From Lachnospiraceae bacterium OF09-6 (lineage in GTDB: Bacteria; Bacillota; Clostridia; Lachnospirales; Lachnospiraceae), in the NCBI GenBank assembly GCA_003435055.1, contig QUMM01000025.1, positions 1 through 50,698 of the forward strand: 50,698 nt of DNA, in the 5' to 3' direction. Positions 1 through 7,658 of the stretch are shown here, in pieces. Below the pieces are notes generated by a model. It was not told where the DNA came from, searched no databases, and saw only the letters and a program-made list of their open reading frames with translations. Each line of letters begins with the position of its first letter. The stretch's first letter is position 1. The translations under genes were made by a program, and so were the position numbers.

Positions 1-2
1 TG

Positions 3-128
3 CCCGTGAAGAGAGTCAAAGGCGCCGGAGAAGAAGCAAGATAAGCAATCCGGGGTCAGTGACCGCCCGGAAAGAGAAATAAAGACGCCGGAAAAGAAGC
101 AAGATAAGCAATCCGGGGTCAGTGGTCA
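3..128. repeat. 63-bp tandem repeat, two copies
   Basis: Two adjacent copies with a 63-bp period. The best conserved part is 39 bp (23-61 and 86-124) with one mismatch; the rest of the unit is weakly conserved and a degenerate third start is visible at 129. The period equals 21 codons, which hints at a coding repeat, but all three plus-strand frames contain stops here, so it may be the tail of a gene outside the window or non-coding. The array probably continues to the left of the window. Confidence 0.7.
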
Positions 129-179
129 CCCAAGAAGAGGAACAGGAACTCTCCATGCTCTTGAGATGGGATTTCGAGA

Positions 180-208
180 TGGAAAAATGCAAGATGATAC
201 TTTATAAT
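180..208 (+). promoter_or_regulatory. possible promoter of the Fe-S aldo/keto reductase
   Basis: A perfect TATAAT lies at 203-208, with a poor -35 match (TGGAAA, 180-185) at 17-bp spacing. It is the only -10-like hexamer between the tandem repeat and the gene at 254. Weak evidence. Confidence 0.3.
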
Positions 209-253
209 AGAGGCTAAACAATGCATTTATGCATCACAACGAGGAGGAACACT

Positions 254-1282
254 ATGAATAAGGTTACATTAGGAAAAACAGGTATTACAGTGCCACAGAA
301 TGCGTTTGGCGCACTGCCGATCCAGCGTGTCTGTCAGGACTATGCGGTGAAATTGCTGCGCAGAGCTTATGAAGGCGGCATGCGTTTCTTTGATACGGCA
401 AGAGCGTACAGTGACAGCGAAATCAAAGTAGGGGAAGCTTTTGATGGTATGCGCGAGAAAGTTTATATCGCGACCAAGACAGCTGCCAAGACCCCGGAAG
501 ACTTCTGGAAAGATCTGGAGACCTCTTTGAAAAATCTTCGGACAGACTATATCGACCTGTACCAGCTCCACTGTGTACCACAGTGCTATCGTCCGGGAGA
601 TGGTACCGGAATGTATGAATGTCTGGTAAAGGCCAAAGAAGAAGGGAAAATCCGTCATATTGGTATTACGGCGCATAAGCTGGGAGTAGCAGAAGAGATT
701 ATTGAAAGCGGCCTGTATGAGACACTTCAGTATCCATTCAGCTATCTCTCTTCTGAAAGAGAGCAGAATCTGGTAAGAGCGTGCAAAGAAAAGAATATGG
801 GATTCATCGCTATGAAAGGGCTGGCGGGAGGACTGATCAACCGTTCCGAAGCGGCAATGGCTTATATGAGTCAGTATGACAATGCCCTTCCAATCTGGGG
901 AATCCAGAAAGAAACGGAGCTGGAAGAATGGCTGAGCTATATGGAACAGACTCCATCCATGACGCCGGAACTGACAGCATACATCGAAAAAGAACAGAAA
1001 GAGCTGAATGGTGATTTCTGCCGCGGCTGTGGATATTGTATGCCATGTCCGGCAGGCATCCAGATCAACAACTGTGCAAGAATGTCACTGATGCTCCGCC
1101 GTGCACCATCCAAGAACTGGCTGACACCTGCCATGCAGGAAGAGATGCGCAAGATCGAAGGGTGTCTGCATTGCGGCAAATGCAAAAAGAAGTGTCCATA
1201 TGAACTGAACACACCGGAACTGCTGAAAAAGAACTATGAAGATTACAAGAAAGTGCTGGCTGGAGAAGTGAAGGTACAGTAA
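254..1282 (+). CDS. aldo/keto reductase with C-terminal 4Fe-4S domain
   Basis: NAD(P)H-linked oxidoreductase of the aldo/keto reductase superfamily fused to a ferredoxin-like tail. The N-terminal TIM barrel shows the expected tetrad neighbourhoods (FFDTARAY with Asp/Tyr, IATKT with Lys, QLHC with His). The last 90 residues carry two cysteine clusters, CRGCGYCMPCP and CLHCGKCKKKCP, typical of a dicluster 4Fe-4S domain found in anaerobes. I chose the ATG at 254 because GAGGAGG lies directly ahead of it (241-247); an in-frame ATG at 221 has no ribosome binding site. The gene stands alone and ends at a bidirectional terminator. The substrate is unknown; many relatives are annotated only as Fe-S aldo/keto reductase. 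Complete and without oddities. Confidence 0.93.
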   Translation: MNKVTLGKTGITVPQNAFGALPIQRVCQDYAVKLLRRAYEGGMRFFDTARAYSDSEIKVGEAFDGMREKVYIATKTAAKTPEDFWKDLETSLKNLRTDYIDLYQLHCVPQCYRPGDGTGMYECLVKAKEEGKIRHIGITAHKLGVAEEIIESGLYETLQYPFSYLSSEREQNLVRACKEKNMGFIAMKGLAGGLINRSEAAMAYMSQYDNALPIWGIQKETELEEWLSYMEQTPSMTPELTAYIEKEQKELNGDFCRGCGYCMPCPAGIQINNCARMSLMLRRAPSKNWLTPAMQEEMRKIEGCLHCGKCKKKCPYELNTPELLKKNYEDYKKVLAGEVKVQ

Positions 1283-1321
1283 AATATGAAAATCGTATCT
1301 GTGAAGATACTGAACAGCTAA

Positions 1322-1368
1322 AAAAATCATGCTTTACAGGAATTCTATCTCTGTAGAGCATGATTTTT
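1322..1368. terminator. bidirectional terminator
   Basis: An 18-bp stem (1322-1339 with 1351-1368, one G-T type mismatch) carries an A-run on the left and a T-run on the right, so it can stop transcription from both the reductase (+) and the acetyltransferase (-). Confidence 0.85.
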
Positions 1369-1390
1369 AAATGTGCGCCGGGAATCAAAA

Positions 1391-1978
1391 TTACAGATTC
1401 AAAGCTTCTTCTATTTCTGAAAATGCTTTTACCTCCGGTTGCTTTTCTTTATGTTCCCCAATCGTTTTTTCCATCCAGACGATATCATACCAGCGGTTAA
1501 ATTTGTATCCGCATTTATGAAAATGAGCGGTATGTGTATATCCCAGATGCTCATGAAAATGTACGCTGTCTTCCGTCAGGTAAGGATCTTTACCAATCGG
1601 AAAAGCAATACAGGCGTATAGATTCAATATACCCATAGCAGACAATGCCTGCTCCAGAGCATCATGGAGCTTACGTCCAATGCCCATTCTCTTACAATTC
1701 TGATTTATATAGATGGAAGTCTCCACCGACCAGTCATAGGCCTGACGGCCATGCATAATCCCTACATAACAGTAGCCGACGATCTGTCCATTTACTTCGG
1801 CAACCAGATAAGGATATTTTTTTAAAGTCCCCCGGATGCGGTCCGCGAATTCTTCAACAGACGGGACATCATATTCAAAAGACACTGCGGTATCCGTAAT
1901 ATAAGGGGCATAAATGGCAAGTAATGCAGGGGCATCAGCCGGGGTAGCGGTGCGGATGGTAATAGTTGTTGTATTCAT
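1391..1978 (-). CDS. GNAT acetyltransferase, phosphinothricin acetyltransferase-like
   Basis: A 195-residue GCN5-related N-acetyltransferase that transfers an acetyl group from acetyl-CoA to an amine. The start region (IRTATPADAPALLAIY), the motif GYCYVG, and the acetyl-CoA pyrophosphate loop KRMGIGRKL around residue 100 fit the Pat/Bar/YwnH subgroup, whose members acetylate phosphinothricin, methionine sulfoximine or similar amino-acid analogues. It has a C-terminal tail of about 20 residues (EKQPEVKAF region) beyond the usual domain end. The start is set by AGGAGG seven bases upstream on the minus strand. It is a single-gene unit with its own sigma-70-type promoter (2047-2074) and converges on the reductase. 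Real substrate unknown. Confidence 0.9.
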   Translation of the reverse strand: MNTTTITIRTATPADAPALLAIYAPYITDTAVSFEYDVPSVEEFADRIRGTLKKYPYLVAEVNGQIVGYCYVGIMHGRQAYDWSVETSIYINQNCKRMGIGRKLHDALEQALSAMGILNLYACIAFPIGKDPYLTEDSVHFHEHLGYTHTAHFHKCGYKFNRWYDIVWMEKTIGEHKEKQPEVKAFSEIEEALNL

Positions 1979-2046
1979 GGAAAACCTCCTGCTTGAGTCA
2001 AATATGTGTGTAACCTTGTGCTCTGCAAAGCGTTTATCTGTCTACT

Positions 2047-2074
2047 ATTATAGGACGAGTGTAATAGATGTCAA
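2047..2074 (-). promoter_or_regulatory. promoter of the acetyltransferase gene
   Basis: On the minus strand a perfect TTGACA (2069-2074) and a perfect TATAAT (2047-2052) are separated by 16 bp, the best sigma-70-type match in the window. Confidence 0.85.
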
Positions 2075-2148
2075 TAAAGAAGGCAGGATGAACAGATTAT
2101 GTTAGAAGAAACTGTATATGTTATCTGTAAATAGTTATTACATGCAAA

Positions 2149-2160
2149 GGAAACGGTTAC
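2149..2160. promoter_or_regulatory. LacI-type operator-like site, upstream copy
   Basis: GGAAACGGTTAC resembles the three other GAAAC-GGTT sites around the LacI gene. It lies about 90 bp upstream of the -35 box of that gene, a place where a second operator could support looping. Confidence 0.6.
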
Positions 2161-2247
2161 ATATTTGAAAATCACATTTTTATTGTGTATTATTTACAAT
2201 AAAACAAATGAAAAACTATTGCAAATATACGAAAAGCAAATAATGTA

Positions 2248-2276
2248 TTGACAGAAATACAAAACTGATATATGCT
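2248..2276 (+). promoter_or_regulatory. promoter of the LacI-family gene
   Basis: TTGACA (2248-2253) is followed after exactly 17 bp by TATGCT (2271-2276). The predicted transcription start near 2283 lies about 11 bp ahead of the operator at 2294-2304. Other than this and the operators, I see nothing in the AT-rich stretch 2080-2310. Confidence 0.7.
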
Positions 2277-2293
2277 TTAAATAACAAGAAAAG

Positions 2294-2304
2294 GAAACGG
2301 TTTC
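2294..2304. promoter_or_regulatory. operator overlapping the LacI gene leader
   Basis: GAAACGGTTTC is a perfect 11-bp palindrome around a central G. It sits between the transcription start and the ATG and overlaps the AAGGAA ribosome binding site, so repressor bound here would block its own synthesis. Confidence 0.75.
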
Positions 2305-2310
2305 ACAATT

Positions 2311-3330
2311 ATGATAACGATCAAAGATGTAGCAGAACTTGCAGGAGTTTCGAAAGCGACAGTATCAAGAACATTAAATAATAGTGGCTATGTGTCACCA
2401 GAGACAAAGAAGAAGATAGATGAGATTATTGAGAAGTATCATTATCTTCCTTCAGCATCTGCGGTAAATTTATCAAAGCAGGAGACAACCACAATCGGAG
2501 TGGTTGTGCCTGAGATAGGAAATCTTTTTTATGCAGATATTGTTCAGGGAATTACCCGCAAGGCAGATGAGTTGGATCTTTCATTGGTCTTGTTTGATAC
2601 AGGGAATAACATGGAGCGGGAAGAAAAAGCGATTCGAGTGTTGCAGCAGCAGCGTGTAAAAGGAATCATTTTGGGACCCTCCATTGATTATGCAGAGAGC
2701 AAGCGCGGAAAGAAGTTGCTAAAGCAGCTGACAGATATGCATCTTCCAATTGTAATTATTGACCGAGACTTTGAGCAGATGCCATGGGATGCGGTAATCT
2801 ATGAGAATTATCAGAGTTCTTATCGCGCAGCGCAGGAGTTATATAGAGCGGGGAATCGTACTGCGGCAATGATTGCCGGCGATATGAATCTTAAAATTGG
2901 ACGAGATCGTTTAGATGGATTCCGAAAAGGTGCTCAGGATTGTGGATTGGAATTAAAAGAAGAAGATATATTTTACGGGAATTTTTCAATGGAAGATAGT
3001 TATCAACTGGCGAAGAAATTATTGACAAGAGAAGAACTTCCGGATGCACTTTATACTTGTAATAATGCTACAACACTTGGATTTTTGAAGGCAGCCAAAG
3101 AAGTAAAAAGAAAAGCGGGAGTAGATATTGCTCTTATAGGAAATGACCGTATTGATATTGTAGATATTCTTGGAATGAATATCAGCTGGATTTACAGAGA
3201 TACATATAATATGGGGTATACTGCGATGCAGCTTCTACAGGAAAGATTTGAGCATCCAGATAAACCAAGAAGCCTGTGTATGATACCATATCAGGTTGAG
3301 TTGAACGGATCAGAAAAAAAGAAAAAGTAA
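2311..3330 (+). CDS. LacI-family transcriptional regulator
   Basis: A 339-residue LacI/GalR repressor. Residues 1-55 form the DNA-binding helix-turn-helix (IKDVAELAGVS, VSKATVSR) plus hinge helix, followed by a periplasmic-binding-protein-like sugar sensor from about residue 60 (TTIGVVVPEIGNLFYA) to the end. Length is normal. It is the first gene of a cluster containing sugar enzymes and an importer and is flanked by four similar palindromic sites (2149, 2294, 3352, 3408), so autoregulation and control of the downstream operon are likely. The effector is probably the imported sugar or a phosphorylated product. The gene ends in an A-rich codon run followed by a long T-tract without a clear hairpin. 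Confidence 0.95.
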   Translation: MITIKDVAELAGVSKATVSRTLNNSGYVSPETKKKIDEIIEKYHYLPSASAVNLSKQETTTIGVVVPEIGNLFYADIVQGITRKADELDLSLVLFDTGNNMEREEKAIRVLQQQRVKGIILGPSIDYAESKRGKKLLKQLTDMHLPIVIIDRDFEQMPWDAVIYENYQSSYRAAQELYRAGNRTAAMIAGDMNLKIGRDRLDGFRKGAQDCGLELKEEDIFYGNFSMEDSYQLAKKLLTREELPDALYTCNNATTLGFLKAAKEVKRKAGVDIALIGNDRIDIVDILGMNISWIYRDTYNMGYTAMQLLQERFEHPDKPRSLCMIPYQVELNGSEKKKK

Positions 3331-3351
3331 TTTTTCTTTTTTTTAAAATAT

Positions 3352-3363
3352 GAAACCGGTTAC
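3352..3363. promoter_or_regulatory. operator copy 1 ahead of the sugar operon
   Basis: GAAACCGGTTAC, identical to the copy 56 bp downstream and similar to the sites around the repressor gene. With its left flank (ATGAAACCGGTTACA) it also fits the loose CcpA catabolite-response consensus, so global catabolite control cannot be excluded. Confidence 0.75.
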
Positions 3364-3407
3364 ACTACATAGGGACAAAATTCCCTATTATATATTTTTT
3401 GAAATAT

Positions 3408-3419
3408 GAAACCGGTTAC
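3408..3419. promoter_or_regulatory. operator copy 2 ahead of the sugar operon
   Basis: Second identical GAAACCGGTTAC, 33 bp before the aldo/keto reductase start. Two identical copies 56 bp apart in a short intergenic region suggest cooperative repressor binding. I could not place the -35/-10 boxes of this promoter with confidence. Confidence 0.75.
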
Positions 3420-3452
3420 ACCAACAGATAGAATATAGAAAGGAAGAAAAAT

Positions 3453-4439
3453 ATGATTTACAAAAAAGTCGCAAAGATAAACGAAGAAATATCAGCAATC
3501 GGTATTGGATGCTGGAACATGGGCGGTGACTGGGATTCATCAGAGGAAAGTAAGTCTATTGACGTAATACATGCAGCTATCGATATGGGAGTGAATTTAT
3601 TTGATGTCGCACCTGTATATGGATGGGGAAATTCAGAAAAAGTTCTCGGAAAGGCATTAAAACAGGATGGCCTGAGAAATAAAGTCCTGATTGCATCAAA
3701 AGCCGGATTGACATGGGATAAACCGCATCATACTGCCAACAATCTATCAAAAGAAAGTCTGTTAAAAGAAATCGATGATTCTCTGATGCGCCTTCAGACA
3801 GATCATATAGATATTTATCAGATGCACTGGCCAGATCCGAACGTGCCATTGGAAGAAACGGCAGAAGCATTGAATATTATGAAAAAAGCGGGAAAAATCC
3901 GTTACGTAGGATTGAGTAATTTCGCACAGAAAGATGTAGAAAAAATGATGGAATACATTTCTGTTGACTGTCAGCAGAGTTTATACAATATGCTTGAGAG
4001 AAATCCGGCAACCTATCATGGAATTCCACTGGATTATCGAACAGAGAAAGAAGTATTTCCGGTAGTAAAGAAATATGGTCAGGCATTTTTGCCTTACAGC
4101 CCATTGATGCAGGGACTTTTGGCAGGAAAGTTCCTGGATGGAATGACGATTTCAAAGCATGATATCCGTAATGAAAACCCTAAATTTTCAGGAGAAACTT
4201 TTAAAGTATATCAGGAAGGTGCCAGAAAATTAAAGGCATTTGCAGATGAGATTGGAAAACCGATGAATGAAATGACGCTGAACTGGACAAGACAGCGTGA
4301 AGAAGTGACATCCATTATTGGAGGTGCATCTTCTCTGGAACAGCTGAAGCACAATATTCATTGTACAGAATGGAATCTGACAGATGAAGAAATTGCAAAG
4401 ATTAATGAAATTTTAGTACCATTTGAAAATATGGATTAA
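3453..4439 (+). CDS. aldo/keto reductase of the sugar operon
   Basis: A 328-residue soluble aldo/keto reductase (TIM barrel, NAD(P)H). The catalytic tetrad is visible as D51, Y56, K83 and H125 (in DVAPVYGWG, IASKAG and QMHWPDP), and the C-terminal cofactor region reads SIIGGASSLEQLKHN. It resembles the IolS/YajO-like branch acting on sugars and polyols. It is the first structural gene after the twin operators; AGGAAG at 3441-3446 supports the ATG. Its likely role is to interconvert an aldehyde or ketose with an alcohol so that the product can be epimerised or phosphorylated by the next enzymes. The substrate is not predictable from sequence. Confidence 0.92.
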   Translation: MIYKKVAKINEEISAIGIGCWNMGGDWDSSEESKSIDVIHAAIDMGVNLFDVAPVYGWGNSEKVLGKALKQDGLRNKVLIASKAGLTWDKPHHTANNLSKESLLKEIDDSLMRLQTDHIDIYQMHWPDPNVPLEETAEALNIMKKAGKIRYVGLSNFAQKDVEKMMEYISVDCQQSLYNMLERNPATYHGIPLDYRTEKEVFPVVKKYGQAFLPYSPLMQGLLAGKFLDGMTISKHDIRNENPKFSGETFKVYQEGARKLKAFADEIGKPMNEMTLNWTRQREEVTSIIGGASSLEQLKHNIHCTEWNLTDEEIAKINEILVPFENMD

Positions 4440-4467
4440 AGTTTTATTGATGTAATGGGGGAATGAA

Positions 4468-5988
4468 ATGACAAAGTTTTTAATTGCACATGACCTGGGG
4501 ACTTCGGGAGATAAGGCAACGTTATTTACCACAGATGGAGAACTGGTAAAAAGTATTACATATGTGTATGATACACATTTTTTTAACAGTACCTGGGCAG
4601 AACAGAATCCAGATGACTGGTGGAAAGCAATTTGTGAAAATAATGAGGAACTGCTGAAAGAAATAGATAAGAAACAGGTAGCCGGTATGGCTTTCAGTGG
4701 TCAGATGATGGGATGCGTTCCGGTTGATAAAAATGGAAGAGCTTTAAGACCGGCGATTATCTGGGCAGATCAGAGGAGTCAGGATCAGGAGAAGCAGATC
4801 AAAGATAAAATTGATGAACAGGAATTTTACCGGATTGTAGGACATAAAATAAGTGCTTCTTATAGCATTGAAAAATTGATGTGGATAAGAGATCACGAAC
4901 CGGAAGTATTTCAGAATACTTATAAGATGCTTCAGCCAAAGGATTATGTGATTTATAAACTGACAGGAAAATTTCTGACAGATTATACGGATGCATCTGG
5001 TACAAACTGTTTGGATTTGAATGAACTCAAATGGTCAGAAAGAATTTTGGAAGCGGCAGAAATCGGAGAAGAAAAATTACCGGATTTGTATCCATCTACG
5101 CATGTGGCTGGTGAAGTAACAGGCAGTGTTGCAGCAGAATGCGGACTGGCACCGGGAACACCGATCATCATTGGAGGCGGTGATGGAGTATGCGCTGCAG
5201 TTGGTGCCGGAAGTGTCAGAGAAGGAGATACTTTTAATTATCTTGGATCCTCCTCCTGGGTAGCAATGACCAGTGCAAAACCGATTTTTGATCCACAGCT
5301 TCGAACATATAACTGGGCACATATGGTTCCTGGTATGTATTCACCAAATGGAACCATGCAGGCAGCAGGTAATTCCTATCAGTTTATTAAGAAAACGATC
5401 TGCAAAGATCTGGAAAAAGAGGCAGCAGAAAACGGTATCAGTGCATACGAACTGATGAACCGGGAAATAGAGAAATCACCGGTTGGAGCAAATGGATTAT
5501 TGTATCTGCCATACATTCTGGGAGAGCGAAGTCCAAGATGGAATACGAATGCAAGAGGCGCTTTTGTAGGCTTGAAAATGGAACATACCAGAGGTGATAT
5601 GCTCCGTGCCACAATTGAAGGAATTTTGATGAATTTATGTATTATACTTGATGTTTTCCGAAAGGACATGGACATCACAGAGTTAAACGTAATTGGCGGA
5701 TTAGCAAAAGGCGATGTGGTAAGAAGGGCATTGGCAGACATCTATGGAGTTCGAGCAAAGAGATTAAACTGGCTGGATGAGGCAACTTCCATGGGAGCAG
5801 CTGTTTGTGCCGGAGTAGGTGCAGGAGTATTGGAAGATTTTGGAGCAATTCATCGTTTCATCAAAGTAGATGATGTGCTTGAACCAGATATGGAACACCA
5901 TAAACGCTATAATGAACTAAAACAATATTTTGACGAATGTTACACTGGATTGCTGAAAACTTATGATAATTTGGCACAGTGGAAATAA
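4468..5988 (+). CDS. FGGY-family carbohydrate kinase, xylulokinase-like
   Basis: A 506-residue sugar kinase of the FGGY family, which phosphorylates ketoses or polyols with ATP in the cytoplasm. The N-terminal phosphate loop reads AHDLGTSGDKATLF (the family usually has DxGTSS), the catalytic base fits D239 in IIIGGGDGV, and the ATP-domain signature lies near residue 410 (IGGLAKGDVVRRALAD, then EATSMGAAVCAG). Overall it is closest to xylulokinase-type proteins, though substrate specificity in this family is not readable from such motifs. RBS GGGGGAATGAAATG precedes the ATG. It sits 28 bp after the reductase and 15 bp before deoC, so it is co-transcribed; it probably makes the phosphosugar that the aldolase cleaves. 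Confidence 0.92.
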   Translation: MTKFLIAHDLGTSGDKATLFTTDGELVKSITYVYDTHFFNSTWAEQNPDDWWKAICENNEELLKEIDKKQVAGMAFSGQMMGCVPVDKNGRALRPAIIWADQRSQDQEKQIKDKIDEQEFYRIVGHKISASYSIEKLMWIRDHEPEVFQNTYKMLQPKDYVIYKLTGKFLTDYTDASGTNCLDLNELKWSERILEAAEIGEEKLPDLYPSTHVAGEVTGSVAAECGLAPGTPIIIGGGDGVCAAVGAGSVREGDTFNYLGSSSWVAMTSAKPIFDPQLRTYNWAHMVPGMYSPNGTMQAAGNSYQFIKKTICKDLEKEAAENGISAYELMNREIEKSPVGANGLLYLPYILGERSPRWNTNARGAFVGLKMEHTRGDMLRATIEGILMNLCIILDVFRKDMDITELNVIGGLAKGDVVRRALADIYGVRAKRLNWLDEATSMGAAVCAGVGAGVLEDFGAIHRFIKVDDVLEPDMEHHKRYNELKQYFDECYTGLLKTYDNLAQWK

Positions 5989-6003
5989 GAAAGGAGCATG
6001 AAT

Positions 6004-6699
6004 ATGAACAAAAATGAAATCACACCGGAGAAACTTGCAAAAATGATTGATCAGACGTTACTGAAACCTTATGTAACACTGGACGATCTGAGAGAGCACT
6101 GTGAAAAAGCAAAAGAATACAATTTTAAAACCGTTGCGATCAATAATGCACCAGTTCCATTTTGTAAAAAAGTGCTGGAAGGTTCTGATGTGCTCTGTGA
6201 TGCAGCAGTAAGCTTCCCACTTGGTCAGTGCACGATTGATACGAAAGTGTTTGAAGCAAAGGATGTTATCGAAAAAGGTGCCGGCGAAGTAGATTATGTA
6301 GTGAATATCGTAGAATTAAAGAGCGGTAACTGGGATTATGTTGAAGAAGAAATGAGACGAATTGTAGAAGCCTGCAATGAAAAAGGTGTTACCAGTAAAG
6401 TGATTTTTGAGAACTGTTATCTTACAGATGATGAGAAGAAGAAACTTTGTGAGATCGCTTTGAAAGTAAAACCTACCTTTATAAAAACTTCTACAGGTTT
6501 CGGTACAGGCGGAGCAACCGTAGAAGACGTAAAACTGATGAAGTCCTGTGTAGGAGATGCAGTGAAGATCAAAGCGGCAGGAGGCATTCGAGATTATGAC
6601 ACTGCAATGGCAATGATTGAAGCCGGTGCGAGCAGAATCGGAACCAGCGCAGGAGTTAAAATTGTAGATGAATGCAGAGCCAGGATGGCAGAAAAATAG
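6004..6699 (+). CDS. deoC: deoxyribose-phosphate aldolase
   Basis: Class I aldolase of the DeoC/DERA family, 231 residues, reversibly cleaving 2-deoxyribose 5-phosphate to acetaldehyde and glyceraldehyde 3-phosphate. The Schiff-base lysine is K161 (FIKTSTGF), the assisting lysine K190 (KIKAAGGIRD) and the acidic residue D97 (EVDYVVN). I prefer the ATG at 6004 to the in-frame ATG at 5998 because AAGGAG (5991-5996) lies 7 bases before the former and only one before the latter. Usual deoC genes sit with nucleoside phosphorylase and pyrimidine genes; here the neighbours are an FGGY kinase and a ketose epimerase, so the physiological substrate may be another phosphorylated (deoxy)sugar. Confidence 0.93.
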   Translation: MNKNEITPEKLAKMIDQTLLKPYVTLDDLREHCEKAKEYNFKTVAINNAPVPFCKKVLEGSDVLCDAAVSFPLGQCTIDTKVFEAKDVIEKGAGEVDYVVNIVELKSGNWDYVEEEMRRIVEACNEKGVTSKVIFENCYLTDDEKKKLCEIALKVKPTFIKTSTGFGTGGATVEDVKLMKSCVGDAVKIKAAGGIRDYDTAMAMIEAGASRIGTSAGVKIVDECRARMAEK

Positions 6700-6714
6700 G
6701 AGATAGTTAATTTG

Positions 6715-7590
6715 ATGAAATACGGAATCTATTATGCTTACTGGGAAAAGCAGTGGGGTGCAGATTATCTGAAATATGTAAAAAAGGTAAAAGATCAGGG
6801 ATTTGATATCCTGGAAATATCCTGTGCCGGGTTAAAAGATATGCCGAAAGAAGAAATAGAGAAACTTAAAGCATATAAAGATGAACTTGGTATTGAATTA
6901 ACAGCAGGATATGGACCAAAGCCAACAGAAGATATTTCTTCATCCGATCCGGAAATTGTAAAAAATGCATTTCAGTTTTGGAAAGAGACATTTCCGATAT
7001 TAAAAGAACTGGATGTACATATTGTGGGAGGTGGACTCTACTCCAGCTGGCCGGCAGACTATTCTAAGGTGCCGGATAAAGAGGGAGATCTGAATCGAAG
7101 TATTCGAAATATGAAAGAACTTGCAAAAATGGCACAGGAATATGAACTGATCCTGGGAATGGAAGTCTTGAACAGACACGAAGGATACTTGATTAATACA
7201 GCAAAAGAAGGTGTTGCATATGTAGATGCGGTAGGAGCAGAAAATGTGAAAGTAATGCTGGATACCTATCACATGAATATGGAAGAAGATGATTTTGCAG
7301 AAGCAATCCTTACTGCAGGAAAAAAACTGGGACATTTTCATGTAGGAGAAAACAACCGAAAATTGCCTGGTCAGGGTCACATTATTCCGTGGAATCAAAT
7401 CGGAGACGCATTAAGAAAAATCGAATATCAGGGAGCAGTGGTTATGGAACCGTTTGTCATCTGCGGAGGACAGGTGGGGAAAGATATACGAATTTGGCGA
7501 GATCTGAAAGATGATTGTAGCGAAGCAATTTTGGATCAGGAAGCAGCCCAATCCGTGCAGTATCTCAGAAAAACATTCGAACAGCAGTAA
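6715..7590 (+). CDS. D-allulose (psicose)/tagatose 3-epimerase-like enzyme
   Basis: TIM-barrel sugar epimerase, 291 residues. The N-terminus MKYGIYYAYWEKQW, the spacing E150, D183, H209, E245 of the metal ligands (GMEVLNR, VMLDTYHMN, HFHVGENNR, VVMEPF) and the overall length match characterised D-psicose 3-epimerases of clostridia, which invert C3 of free ketoses using Mn or Co and accept fructose/allulose, tagatose/sorbose and ribulose/xylulose pairs. An in-frame TTG directly precedes the ATG; I use the ATG, with AGGAGA at 6698-6703. Cytoplasmic, co-transcribed with deoC (15 bp gap). The context suggests epimerisation of an imported or reductase-made ketose before phosphorylation. Confidence 0.88.
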   Translation: MKYGIYYAYWEKQWGADYLKYVKKVKDQGFDILEISCAGLKDMPKEEIEKLKAYKDELGIELTAGYGPKPTEDISSSDPEIVKNAFQFWKETFPILKELDVHIVGGGLYSSWPADYSKVPDKEGDLNRSIRNMKELAKMAQEYELILGMEVLNRHEGYLINTAKEGVAYVDAVGAENVKVMLDTYHMNMEEDDFAEAILTAGKKLGHFHVGENNRKLPGQGHIIPWNQIGDALRKIEYQGAVVMEPFVICGGQVGKDIRIWRDLKDDCSEAILDQEAAQSVQYLRKTFEQQ

Positions 7591-7658
7591 TCTAAATATT
7601 TATGAAACAAAGTATCGTTGGTGATACTTAAAAATAAAAAGTAAAGGAGAAACAAAAA

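Noticed and set aside
23..124. Possible CRISPR array (two 39-bp repeats 24 bp apart)
   Set aside because: Only two units, the spacer is too short, the intervening sequence is itself related between units, and the period is constant at 63 bp. It is a tandem repeat.
3331..3346. T-tract after the LacI gene as a terminator
   Set aside because: No stem precedes the T-run; read-through into the operon remains possible.
5998..6003. ATG at 5998 as the deoC start
   Set aside because: Only one base separates it from AAGGAG; the ATG at 6004 has the normal seven.
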